A DNA stretch of 64,000 bases from Nocardia sienata NBRC 100364 (GTDB lineage: Bacteria; Actinomycetota; Actinomycetes; Mycobacteriales; Mycobacteriaceae), in the NCBI RefSeq assembly GCF_001613205.1, contig NZ_BDBX01000004.1, forward strand, positions 1 to 64,000, in the 5' to 3' direction. The notes below the pieces were generated by a model. The model was given only the letters and a program-made list of their open reading frames with translations, searched no databases and was not told the DNA's origin. The translations under genes and the position numbers were made by a program. Below, piece by piece: positions 8,063-16,160 of this stretch. Position 1 is the first letter of the stretch; each line of letters opens with the position of its first letter.

Positions 8063-9378
8063 CCATCCACCAGCACATCACCGAGCTGATCGGTGACACT
8101 CCCCTGCTCCGCCTCGACCCGGCCGTGCACGGCCTGGAGGGGGTGGAGCTGTACGCCAAACTCGAATCGCACAATCCCTTCGGTTCGGTCAAGGACCGGG
8201 TCGCCTGGGCGATGCTGCGCGACGAACTCGATACGCTGCGCGCGCAGCGCCGGACCCTGATCGAGGCATCCAGCGGCAATACCGCCAAGGCGCTGCGTGT
8301 CCTCGGCGCGATCCACGGTATCGGGGTGCGGGCCATGACCAACCGGATCAAGGTCGGCGAGGTGCGCGATCTGCTCCAGTTGATCGGCACCGAGATCGTC
8401 GAGCTGCCCGGCCTGTCCGAATGCCCGGATCCCACCACGCCCAACGATGTGTACTCGGCGATCGACGCGGCCATGGCCGCCGAACCCGGCAGGTTCCGGC
8501 ATCTGTCCCAGTACACCAGCGAGAAGAACATCGCCGCCCATCACGACGGCACCGGCCGGGAGATCCATGAGGACCTCACCGCCGCCGGGGTCGAGCGGAT
8601 CGATTATCTGTTCGGCGGACTGGGCACCACCGGGTCGAGCCGCGGGGCAGGCAGCTATCTGCGGAAGTTCCATCCGGAGCTGCGGACGGTCGCGGTGGTC
8701 TCCGAACGCGAGGATTTCATCCCCGGGATCCGGTCGGAACGGGAGATGTGGGAGGTCGGCCTGTTCCAGCCCGATTTCTACGACGAGATACTCACCGTGG
8801 GGTCGGGCCCGGCGATCGAGGCCACCCTCGAACTCGCCACCGGATACGGCGTACTGGCCGGACCCACCAGCGGCGCCGCCTACGCCGCCGCGCGCGAGGT
8901 ACTCGGGCGTGGCGAGCGCGGCGCGGCGCACACCGTCGGGGTGATCATCGTCTGCGACCGGCTCGAGCCGTATCTGTCCTACATCGAACAGCGCCGGCCG
9001 GATCTGTTCGGCCGCGACGCCGGGCCACGTCCGCCGAGCGCCGCCGAGGTCGCCGCCGCACCGCTGCTCACCCCTGCCGAAATGGCCGGACTGCTCCGCA
9101 CCGCGCGACCGGTGATCGTCGATACCCGGGGCGCCATGGCGTACCGGGTCGCCCATATCCCGGGCGCGATCAATATCCCCGACGACCGGCTCGCCGACCT
9201 GTTCGCGCACGGGACGCCGTTCTCCCGGGCCCAACCGGTGATCTTCACCTGCCCCACCGGCGATATCTCCCGGCGGTTCGCCGCGACCGCATGCCGGACG
9301 GGCCACACCGCCTACAGCCTCGACGGTGGAATCGCGGGCTGGCGGGCCGCAGGCCTGGATCTGGAACGTGGCGGCTGA
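8059..9378 (+). CDS. Cysteine synthase-like enzyme fused to rhodanese domain
   Basis: A 439-residue fusion. Residues 1-310 are a fold-II PLP enzyme of the cysteine synthase/CBS family: IGDTPLLRL, PLP lysine K45 in FGSVKDRVAWAML, substrate loop EASSGNTAKAL (Ala where most have Gly), and phosphate loop GGLGTTG. Residues ~335-435 are a rhodanese domain: VIVDTRGAMAYRVAHIPGAINIP, then C398 in the loop TCPTGDISRR and a closing YSLDGGIAGWRAAG. The rhodanese cysteine can carry a persulfide, so the fusion may feed sulfur to a beta-replacement reaction. Alternatively the first domain could make diaminopropionate-like products, as SbnA does. GTG 8059 overlaps the upstream stop. Confidence 0.85.
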   Translation: MTIHQHITELIGDTPLLRLDPAVHGLEGVELYAKLESHNPFGSVKDRVAWAMLRDELDTLRAQRRTLIEASSGNTAKALRVLGAIHGIGVRAMTNRIKVGEVRDLLQLIGTEIVELPGLSECPDPTTPNDVYSAIDAAMAAEPGRFRHLSQYTSEKNIAAHHDGTGREIHEDLTAAGVERIDYLFGGLGTTGSSRGAGSYLRKFHPELRTVAVVSEREDFIPGIRSEREMWEVGLFQPDFYDEILTVGSGPAIEATLELATGYGVLAGPTSGAAYAAAREVLGRGERGAAHTVGVIIVCDRLEPYLSYIEQRRPDLFGRDAGPRPPSAAEVAAAPLLTPAEMAGLLRTARPVIVDTRGAMAYRVAHIPGAINIPDDRLADLFAHGTPFSRAQPVIFTCPTGDISRRFAATACRTGHTAYSLDGGIAGWRAAGLDLERGG

Positions 9379-9387
9379 ACGCCCCGG

Positions 9388-10071
9388 TCAGCGACGGGTG
9401 TTCCGCACCGAGCAGTCCTGGATCCCGGAGCCGGCGGCAGTTCCGGGACGGTCCGGGCACCCGGCCGCGCCCTCGGCCCAGGCCCGCACCGCCACCCCGA
9501 CCGCGATCAGCAGGCCACCGAGTGCCCAGCCGGCGAGGACATCCGTGGGCCAGTGCACTCCGAGATAGATGCGCGAAAGTCCCACCAGCAATACGAAGAC
9601 GACCGCCGAGGCCGCGACGATCACCCCGGCGACGCGATGCGCGGTCCGCATACAGAACAGTACGGCGAGCACGCCCACCACCGCGGCGGAACCCACACTG
9701 TGCCCTGAAGGGAAGGCCGGATTGCTCACCTCCACCAATTGCCCGGCCACCGGCGGCCGCGACCGGCCGATCAGCTGTTTCGATACGGGCACCAGAACCG
9801 CCGAGGCCGCGCCCACCCCGGCCACCAGCAGCAGATCCGCGTACGCGCCGCGCCGCAGCAGCACTGCGCAGGCCAGCAGCGCCAGCGTCCACATGGCCAC
9901 CGAACCGCCGAGATGGGTGATCACCGTGGCGGCCGTGGTCAGTGGATCGGTGCGCAGGGTGAGTACCCACTCGTGCAACGGGCAGTCCACCTGGGGCGTG
10001 GCATCGCCCGCGACGACGTAACCGGTCGTCGCGGCGAGCACGGCGAACAGCAGCACAGCGAGCACGACCAC
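9388..10071 (-). CDS. PAP2-family phosphatase
   Basis: A 227-residue membrane phosphatase with about six hydrophobic segments. The three catalytic signature blocks are present: KQLIGRSRP, PSGHSVGSA and SRIYLGVHWPTDVLAG, with the nucleophilic His in the last. Such enzymes dephosphorylate lipid phosphates (phosphatidate, polyprenyl diphosphates) at the outer face of the membrane. The Cys near the C terminus (GIQDCSV) has no clear role. The gene is convergent with the PLP operon, with a 9-bp gap. GTG start at 10071. Confidence 0.88.
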   Translation of the reverse strand: MVVLAVLLFAVLAATTGYVVAGDATPQVDCPLHEWVLTLRTDPLTTAATVITHLGGSVAMWTLALLACAVLLRRGAYADLLLVAGVGAASAVLVPVSKQLIGRSRPPVAGQLVEVSNPAFPSGHSVGSAAVVGVLAVLFCMRTAHRVAGVIVAASAVVFVLLVGLSRIYLGVHWPTDVLAGWALGGLLIAVGVAVRAWAEGAAGCPDRPGTAAGSGIQDCSVRNTRR

Positions 10072-10164
10072 GCGTTCAGCCTAATCGCGCACCGGTTGCC
10101 CACTCCGGCTCGGCGTCGCCCGGAACCGGCGGGCGTCGCAGGCTCCGCCGCTACCCTGAAAACC

Positions 10165-10485
10165 ATGGATGTCCTCTTCCTCGGCGCGCCTGTCGCCATG
10201 CTGCTGCTGGGGGCCGTCGCCGCACTGCGGTGGGTGTACACCCGCTTCCCGAAGACCGGACACTCGACCGGCGACCACACCTCCACGCGGCTCGCGGCCG
10301 CGGGGGTGGAGGAGATCACCGCCTTCTGGTACGGGAGCAAACGCGACCAGCTCGACCATCGCGCCGCGCAAACCATGTTGCGCGACGAGGAATCCGCCGG
10401 GGCGCCACCCCGGGACCGGATCGATCTCGCGGCCGGCCGGGCGGTGCTCGTAGCCCGCCTCCCGCGCGGCGACGCCCGGAGTTGA
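10165..10485 (+). CDS. Small single-pass membrane protein, DUF6191-like
   Basis: A 106-residue protein with one N-terminal membrane helix (LFLGAPVAMLLLGAVAALRWVY) and a cytoplasmic tail containing GVEEITAFWYGSKRDQLDHR, MLRDEESAGAPPRDRIDLAAG and VLVARLP. The tail pattern recalls the actinobacterial family DUF6191, an assignment made from memory and not firm. No function is known. It stands between the PAP2 gene and the TetR gene and has its own ATG at 10165 without a strong ribosome site. Confidence 0.65.
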   Translation: MDVLFLGAPVAMLLLGAVAALRWVYTRFPKTGHSTGDHTSTRLAAAGVEEITAFWYGSKRDQLDHRAAQTMLRDEESAGAPPRDRIDLAAGRAVLVARLPRGDARS

Positions 10486-10557
10486 CCTGCGGCACGCACG
10501 GTGCGGGGCCGTGACCACCCGGCGCGGCCCACGGCGCGAGCCCACTACTGTGGACGG

Positions 10558-11181
10558 GTGCATTCAGATCAGCGATCGGACGACAGCGGACCCCGGATCT
10601 GGGGTGGTACCACGCTTTCCGAGCGGAAGCAGGCACGGCGCAGCGCACTGCTCGAAGCCGCACTGGATCTGATCGGTGAATCCGGCGCCGCAGGCGTCAC
10701 CATGCGGGCAGTGTGCCGCCGAGCCAATCTCACCGATCGATACTTCTACGAGAGTTTCGCCAGCCGCGACGAACTGCTCGATGTCCTGTACCGGCAGATC
10801 GCCGACGACTTCCTCGATCCGATGACCGCCTTCGCCGTCGCCGACGACGCCTCGCGTGACCGCGCCCTGTCCGAGGCGCTGGTGGACAAGGTGCTCGAGG
10901 ATCCCCGCAAATCGCGCCTGTTCCTGGTGGAGCCGTACTCCAGCACCGGTCTCGGCCAGACCACCATCGCCGTCATGCCCGCTTTCACGCGGCTCATCCA
11001 GGACCATCTTTTCTCTCAGATCGACGATCCGGTCCGCCGCCGCCTCGCGGCCGTCACCATGGCGAGCGGGAACGCGGGCATGTTCTCGGCCTGGCTGAAC
11101 GGGTCCTTGCGCGCCACCCGCGCAGAGATCGTCGATCACCTCGTCGCCATGCTGGGCGCCTACCGCCGGCTCTATCGGTAG
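10558..11181 (+). CDS. TetR-family regulator
   Basis: A 207-residue TetR-like repressor. The DNA-binding domain spans residues ~20-65: RRSALLEAALDLIGESGAAG, VTMRAVCRRANLTDRYFYES, FASRDELLDVLYRQ. The C-terminal ligand domain has VEPYSSTGLGQTTIAVMPAF and GMFSAWLNGSLRATRAEIVD. The start is taken at GTG 10558 because earlier in-frame codons give a non-conserved tail. It lies 66 bp upstream of the flotillin cluster in the same direction, so it may regulate those genes; the ligand is unknown. Confidence 0.88.
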   Translation: MHSDQRSDDSGPRIWGGTTLSERKQARRSALLEAALDLIGESGAAGVTMRAVCRRANLTDRYFYESFASRDELLDVLYRQIADDFLDPMTAFAVADDASRDRALSEALVDKVLEDPRKSRLFLVEPYSSTGLGQTTIAVMPAFTRLIQDHLFSQIDDPVRRRLAAVTMASGNAGMFSAWLNGSLRATRAEIVDHLVAMLGAYRRLYR

Positions 11182-11247
11182 ACCCGGGTTTGACGGCGAG
11201 ACGGTCGGACTCCGGAAATCACCGCCGGGGAAGGAGGTTCGAGAGAA

Positions 11248-11475
11248 TTGCACGACGAAGTCGTCGGATCGACCGGTAAGCTGATCTCGCCGATCCGAGG
11301 CCCCGGGATGCTGGGTGAGATCCTGGTAGCCGTACGTGGGGGGACCGAAGGGTATATCGCGCGCGCCACCGAAGCGATCCCGGCCGGGAGCACCGTGCTG
11401 GTCGTGGCTGTCGATTCCGGTCGTATCGCCGATGTCGTGCCCTGGATACCCCTCACACCGGACCCGGCGCCGTAG
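11248..11475 (+). CDS. Small NfeD-like OB-fold protein
   Basis: A 75-residue protein with the beta-rich pattern of the soluble NfeD OB domain: GSTGKLISPIRGPGMLGEIL, GGTEGYIARATEAIPAGSTV and VLVVAVDSGRIADVVPW. NfeD domains normally associate with flotillin/SPFH proteins, and this gene lies 23 bp upstream of one. It lacks the membrane helices of full NfeD, so it would be a soluble minimal partner. TTG start at 11248 is supported by AAGGAGG (11231-11237). Confidence 0.7.
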   Translation: MHDEVVGSTGKLISPIRGPGMLGEILVAVRGGTEGYIARATEAIPAGSTVLVVAVDSGRIADVVPWIPLTPDPAP

Positions 11476-11498
11476 CAACACGACGCGAGGAGTCATAC

Positions 11499-12605
11499 GT
11501 GCTGGGTTATCACGTGCCCGATCCCGACGAGGCGATGCTGGTCAGCGGCGCCAAGAGCAGCGACGCCACACCCTTCCGGGTGATCATCGGCCGCGGTACG
11601 TGGGTGATGCCGTTCTTCCGCAAGGTCCGGTACCTGTCGCTGGCGATGTTCGAGGCCGAGATCAGCGAACGCTGCGTCACCAAACAGGCCATCGTGCTGC
11701 AGGTGCGGGCGGTCATCGCCTTCAAGGTCGCCAACGACACCGCCTCGATCGTGAACGCGGCCCAGCGTTTCCTCTCCGAACAGGAGCAGGAGATGTCGGT
11801 GCTGACCGGCCGGATCTTCTCCGGTCATCTGCGGTCCATCGTCGGGTCCATGACGGTGGAGGAGATCATCCGGGAGCGCCAGCGGCTGGCCGACGAGGTC
11901 CTGGTCGCGTCGAAGGTGGAGATGAGCAATATCGGCCTGTGGGTCGACTCGTTCCAGATCCAGTCCATCGACGACGGCAACCTCGGCTATATCTCGGCTC
12001 TGGCCGCCCCGCACAACGCCGCTGTCCACCGGGACGCTCAGATCGCCGAATCGCAGGCCGCGCAGCGCTCCGCCGAGGCCGAACAAGAATCTCTGCGCAA
12101 ACAGGCCGAATACGCGCGGGAGACGGCGATCCTCAAGGCCGGTTATCAGCGCGATATCGACAAGGCCCAGGCCGAGGCGGCGGCCGCCGGACCGCTCGCC
12201 GCCGCGCTCGCCCAGCAGGAAGTGCTCGGGGCCCAGGCCGCCCAGGCCCGTAAGGAAGCCGAATTGCGCGAACAGCAGTTGCAGGCCGAGGTGGTGAAAC
12301 CGGCGCAGGCCGAGGCCGAGCGGGTGCGCATCCTCGCCGAGGCCGAGGCCGACCGCACCCGGATCCAGGCCGAGGCCGCGGCCTCCCACAATCGCATCGC
12401 GCTCGATCAGATGCTCATCGAGCAGTTGCCCCTCATCGTGGAGCAGGCGGCGCGCGGGCTGTCCAACGCCAATCTGACCGTGCTGAACGGGCCGGACGGG
12501 GTGGGTGAACTGCTCAACGGCATGGTCGGGCAGGGACTCACCGTGTTCAACTCGCTGCAAAAGGCGCTTTCGACCACCGATGAGGAAAAACCGGATATAG
12601 AGTGA
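11499..12605 (+). CDS. SPFH/flotillin-family protein
   Basis: A 368-residue flotillin-like protein. The SPFH (band 7) domain covers about residues 10-165 (FRVIIGRGTWVMPFFRKVRYLSL and QVRAVIAFKVANDTASIVNAAQR). A long Ala/Glu/Gln-rich coiled coil (~170-300) follows, with AEAEADRTRIQAEAAASHNR, then a hydrophobic C-terminal region (TVLNGPDGVGELLNGMVGQG). Flotillins assemble at the inner membrane and organise lipid microdomains. No transmembrane helix is evident. GTG at 11499 follows GCGAGGAG. Its stop overlaps the start of the cold-shock gene (GTGA), coupling the two. Confidence 0.9.
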   Translation: MLGYHVPDPDEAMLVSGAKSSDATPFRVIIGRGTWVMPFFRKVRYLSLAMFEAEISERCVTKQAIVLQVRAVIAFKVANDTASIVNAAQRFLSEQEQEMSVLTGRIFSGHLRSIVGSMTVEEIIRERQRLADEVLVASKVEMSNIGLWVDSFQIQSIDDGNLGYISALAAPHNAAVHRDAQIAESQAAQRSAEAEQESLRKQAEYARETAILKAGYQRDIDKAQAEAAAAGPLAAALAQQEVLGAQAAQARKEAELREQQLQAEVVKPAQAEAERVRILAEAEADRTRIQAEAAASHNRIALDQMLIEQLPLIVEQAARGLSNANLTVLNGPDGVGELLNGMVGQGLTVFNSLQKALSTTDEEKPDIE

Positions 12606-13015
12606 CCGGCAGAACTGCGGCGAGGAGCGGTGTGGTGGCCAGCGGGAAATTGGTGTCGTTCGACGGATCGCGGGGTTTCGGTTTCATCCGGCCCGAGGAC
12701 GGTGGACCCGACGTGTTCGTCCACGTCAACGATATCGGCCTGGGCGAGGACGAACTCCGGCAGGGCCGGGTGTTCGAATTCGATGTCACCGAGGGCGATC
12801 GGGGCCCCAAGGCGATCAACCTCCGGTCCCCGCGCGGCCGGCAGGTGCGGCCCAAGCCGGTCGCCGACGGGGCCCGATTGACCGCCGAGGAGCACACCCG
12901 GCTGGTCACCGAACTTCTCCTGGACGCCTCCCCGGCGCTGACCGCCGGGGAGATCGTGGCCATCCGGGAGCGACTCACCGATTTCGCGGTCGAGCAGGGC
13001 TGGGTGGACGGCTGA
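12602..13015 (+). CDS. Cold-shock-domain protein with C-terminal extension
   Basis: A 137-residue protein with one cold-shock domain at residues ~12-76: GKLVSFDGSRGFGFIRPEDG (RNP1-like KxxxFDxxRGFGFI), PDVFVHVNDI (RNP2) and FDVTEGDRGPKAINL. It binds single-stranded nucleic acid. The extra C-terminal ~60 residues (TRLVTELLLDASPALTAGEI) are helical and absent from ordinary CspA. The GTG start at 12602 overlaps the flotillin stop, an unusual partnership for a cold-shock protein. Confidence 0.88.
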   Translation: MTGRTAARSGVVASGKLVSFDGSRGFGFIRPEDGGPDVFVHVNDIGLGEDELRQGRVFEFDVTEGDRGPKAINLRSPRGRQVRPKPVADGARLTAEEHTRLVTELLLDASPALTAGEIVAIRERLTDFAVEQGWVDG

Positions 13016-13121
13016 CGGCCGGATCCGGCGATCTGTCGGTGACAACTCCTATCATCGGGGGCGATGATTCGGCGCCGGCCGCGGCGTCGATACGGGTGAG
13101 GATCGACCCGAGGAGGATCGC

Positions 13122-14207
13122 GTGGATCTACCGGTGATGCCACCCGTCCGGCCCATGCTGGCCAAGTCCGCCCCCGACATACCGCCGGGGCCGGGCCTGA
13201 GCTACGAACCCAAATGGGACGGGTTCCGCTGTGTGGTGTTCCGCGACGGCACGGAAGTGGAGCTGGGCTCGCGCAACGATCGGCCACTCACCAGGTATTT
13301 TCCCGAGGTCGCCGATCTGCTGCGCGGCGCGCTACCGGATCGATGCGTAGTGGACGGGGAGATCGTCGTGGTCACCGAACAGGGACTCGACTTCGATGTC
13401 CTGCAGCAGCGGCTGCATCCGGCGGCGTCACGGGTGGCCAAACTCTCCGTGGAGACCCCAGCGAGTTTCGTGGCCTTCGACCTACTCGCCCTCGGCGACC
13501 GCGATCTGACCGAGGCGCCGTTCGCCGAACGCCGCCGGTTGCTCGAAACCATCCTGCGGACCGAGCCCGGTCGGGTGCAGCTGACCCCGCTCACCGGGGA
13601 TCCGGCCCTCGCTCGCGACTGGTTCACCCGATTCGAGGGCGCGGGCTTCGACGGGGTGATGGTCAAGGCCGACGATCAGCCGTATCAGCAGAACAAGCGC
13701 GTGATGCTCAAGGTCAAACACGAGCGCACCGCCGACTGTGTGGTGGCGGGTTTCCGCTGGCACAAGGACGGCCAGGGTGTGGGTTCCCTGCTGCTGGGCC
13801 TGTACGACGACGAGGGCCGGCTCCACCATGTGGGGGTGGCGAGCAGTTTCACCGCCGCGCGGCGCACCGAATTGATCGGCGAACTCGCCCCGTATCGGGA
13901 GAACGCCCTGGTGGACCATCCGTGGCGGGAATGGGCCGATGCCGTGGCCCAGGCCGAGTCCGGGGGCTCCATGCCCGGCGGGATCAGTCGCTGGAGCGGT
14001 GGCAAGGATTTGTCCTGGGAGGCGCTGCGGGCCGAACTGGTGGCCGAGGTCAGGTACGAACATCTCCAGTCCGGTAGATTCCGGCACGGTGGACGGCTCG
14101 TCCGGTTCCGCGCCGACCGCACCCCCGAGTCGTGCACCTACGCCCAGCTCGAAGAGGCCGCACCCACCGAGTTGCGCGAAATCTTCGGGACGGCGGTGGC
14201 GAAATGA
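13122..14207 (+). CDS. ligC: ATP-dependent DNA ligase, LigC type
   Basis: A 361-residue ATP-dependent DNA ligase. The adenylated lysine is K31 in EPKWDGFRC (motif I). Motif III-like ELGSRNDRPLTRYFPE, motif IIIa FVAFDLLAL, motif IV EGAGFDGVMVKADD and motif V KRVMLKVKHERTADCVV follow, then an OB domain. Size and order match mycobacterial LigC rather than the full LigD polyprotein. LigC works with a separate primase-polymerase in DNA repair, and that partner is the next gene, overlapping by ATGA. GTG 13122 has GAGGAGG just upstream (13109-13115). Confidence 0.9.
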   Translation: MDLPVMPPVRPMLAKSAPDIPPGPGLSYEPKWDGFRCVVFRDGTEVELGSRNDRPLTRYFPEVADLLRGALPDRCVVDGEIVVVTEQGLDFDVLQQRLHPAASRVAKLSVETPASFVAFDLLALGDRDLTEAPFAERRRLLETILRTEPGRVQLTPLTGDPALARDWFTRFEGAGFDGVMVKADDQPYQQNKRVMLKVKHERTADCVVAGFRWHKDGQGVGSLLLGLYDDEGRLHHVGVASSFTAARRTELIGELAPYRENALVDHPWREWADAVAQAESGGSMPGGISRWSGGKDLSWEALRAELVAEVRYEHLQSGRFRHGGRLVRFRADRTPESCTYAQLEEAAPTELREIFGTAVAK

Positions 14208-15214
14208 GCGAATCGGTGGAGATCGAGGCCGCCGGCCGGGTGCTCACCATCACCAACCCCGCGAAGGTGTACTTCTCCCGCCGGGGCGAGACCAAAATGG
14301 ACCTGGTGCGCTACTACCAGAGCGTCGCCGAACCGTTCTTCCGGGTCAACGGCGGGCGGCCGCTGCTGCTGGAGCGTTACCCGGACGGCGCGTCCGGTAA
14401 GTCCTGGTTCCAGAAGCGGGTACCGAAGTCCGCCCCGGACTGGTTGCACACCGTGGAGGTCACCACACCGAACGGAACCACCAGCGACGCACTGGTGGCG
14501 CACGATCTGGCGCATGTGCTGTGGGCGGTGAACCAGGGTTGTCTCGGCTTCCATGTCTGGCCCAATACCGTGCCTGATCTTCGGATCGCCGATCAGCTCC
14601 GGATAGACCTCGATCCCTCACCCGGTATCGGTTTCGACGAACTGCGCACCGCGGCCCTGCGGACCCGGGAACTGTGCGGTGAGCTCGGTATCGAGACGTG
14701 GGTGAAAACCTCCGGATCGCGCGGCCTGCACCTCTATATCGCGCTGGAGCCGCACTGGGACGGGTACGAGGTCCGCGCCGCGGCCGTGGCCCTGGCGCGG
14801 GAACTGGAACGCCGGCACCCCGACGACATCACGGCGCACTGGTGGAAGGAGGAACGCGGCCGGCGGGTTTTCGTCGACTACAACCAGAACGCTCCGCACA
14901 AAACCGTATTCGGTGCCTGGTGTGTACGCCCCAAGGTCGGTGCGCAGGTTTCCACTCCGCTCACCTGGGATGACCTCGAGACCGTGGTTCCCGAGGATTT
15001 GACGATCGCGACGGTACCGGCCCGTCTGGCCGAGTACGGCGATCCCTGGGAGCACCGCGAACCGCAGAGTATCGAGCCGCTGCTGCGGATGTCCGAACGC
15101 GACCTGGCCTCCGGTCTCATGGATGCGCCGTGGCCGCCGCAATACCCGAAGATGCCGAACGAACCGCCGCGGGTGCAGCCCAGCCGCGCCCGCAAAACCG
15201 CAACGGACGGCTGA
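14204..15214 (+). CDS. LigD-like primase-polymerase (Prim-PolC type)
   Basis: A 336-residue archaeo-eukaryotic-type primase-polymerase. Marks are LTITNPAKVYFSRRGETKMD, LLLERYPDGASGKSWFQKRV, the metal-binding DLDPSPG, the nucleotide-contacting TSGSRGLHLYI and RRVFVDYNQNAPHKT. Such enzymes fill short gaps, with a preference for ribonucleotides, in end joining and base-excision-type repair. M. smegmatis Prim-PolC neighbours LigC genes in the same way. ATG 14204 overlaps the ligase stop, consistent with a stoichiometric repair pair. No Ku gene is in the window. Confidence 0.9.
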   Translation: MSESVEIEAAGRVLTITNPAKVYFSRRGETKMDLVRYYQSVAEPFFRVNGGRPLLLERYPDGASGKSWFQKRVPKSAPDWLHTVEVTTPNGTTSDALVAHDLAHVLWAVNQGCLGFHVWPNTVPDLRIADQLRIDLDPSPGIGFDELRTAALRTRELCGELGIETWVKTSGSRGLHLYIALEPHWDGYEVRAAAVALARELERRHPDDITAHWWKEERGRRVFVDYNQNAPHKTVFGAWCVRPKVGAQVSTPLTWDDLETVVPEDLTIATVPARLAEYGDPWEHREPQSIEPLLRMSERDLASGLMDAPWPPQYPKMPNEPPRVQPSRARKTATDG

Positions 15215-15236
15215 ATACCCCACCCACCGAACCGGT

Positions 15237-15989
15237 TCAGGAGGTCCAGAGCGTCCAGGCCCCGTTTTCGCAGACCAGGGCGTACCCCGCGGCGGTGCGG
15301 GCAGTGGCCGGCCCCGCACAGTTCCCGTCTTCCGCCCGGACGGTCTCGGCCACCCGATAGGGGCCCGACCACTGATAGCCGGTGACCGACGCCGAATCGG
15401 TGAGGCACAGCAGGGTGCCGCCGTCCGCGGCGACACCGAGTAGTGCCGGTTCGGGACAGGCGGTGTCGACCTCGGCGGCCGGCTGGGCCGCGGCGGCCGC
15501 GCTCGACGGCACCGGCGGTTCGGCCGTCGCGCTCGGGCCGGGCGGCGAGGTCTGCGCGCTCTCGGAGGTGCCGGCGGCAGCCGAGGCCGGGGACTCGGTC
15601 GCCCGCTGTCCACCGGTGATCTCGCCCACCGCGTCGCCGACTCGGGAGAACACCCCATCGGGCGTCTCCCGTGGCGCCAGGATCAGCGCCGCCAGCAGGG
15701 CCACTTCGCCGACCCCGAGCAGTAGTGCGGTACAGGCCATGAAACGACCACGGGGATGGCCGAACGCGATCAGCCCGAAAACGATCGCCACCGGGAAAAC
15801 CAGGATGAGCGCGGCCACCAGTGCGACCATCGCGTAGGGATTGACGATCGGGCGTTCGTCGTGGACCGGGGGCTCCGCGGACCAGTCGTCGTAGTCGTCG
15901 CGCCGCCGAACGGTGCGCGACGGTTCCTCGTCCCGGTCCGGCGGAACTTCCGGCCAGCGCTCACCCGCCCAGCGCTGCGTATATGCCAT
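15237..15989 (-). CDS. Membrane protein with DUF4190-like region
   Basis: A 250-residue protein with a charged N terminus (about 48 residues), two membrane helices (residues ~50-105: NPYAMVALVAALILVFPVAI and ACTALLLGVGEVALLAALIL) resembling DUF4190, a Ser/Ala/Pro-rich linker and a small C-terminal domain with four cysteines (DTACPEP, TLLCLTD, GNCAGP, LVCENGAWTLW). The cysteines may form two disulfides outside the cell. Function is unknown. It is convergent with the primase-polymerase gene. Confidence 0.75.
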   Translation of the reverse strand: MAYTQRWAGERWPEVPPDRDEEPSRTVRRRDDYDDWSAEPPVHDERPIVNPYAMVALVAALILVFPVAIVFGLIAFGHPRGRFMACTALLLGVGEVALLAALILAPRETPDGVFSRVGDAVGEITGGQRATESPASAAAGTSESAQTSPPGPSATAEPPVPSSAAAAAQPAAEVDTACPEPALLGVAADGGTLLCLTDSASVTGYQWSGPYRVAETVRAEDGNCAGPATARTAAGYALVCENGAWTLWTS

Positions 15990-16160
15990 GACCGATCCCT
16001 TCGAGCCGCTGTAGGCGCAGTCCTGGAGCAGTGGACTGTGCCCGGCATCCGAAAGAATAAGCCGGGACCGGCCGGCTGTTCCGGTAAATCCCCCTGGCCG
16101 GGGTACGGCTGGTCACCGCCCGAAACACCCGGCCCGTCCACTGCGCCGCGCCACAGGGCC

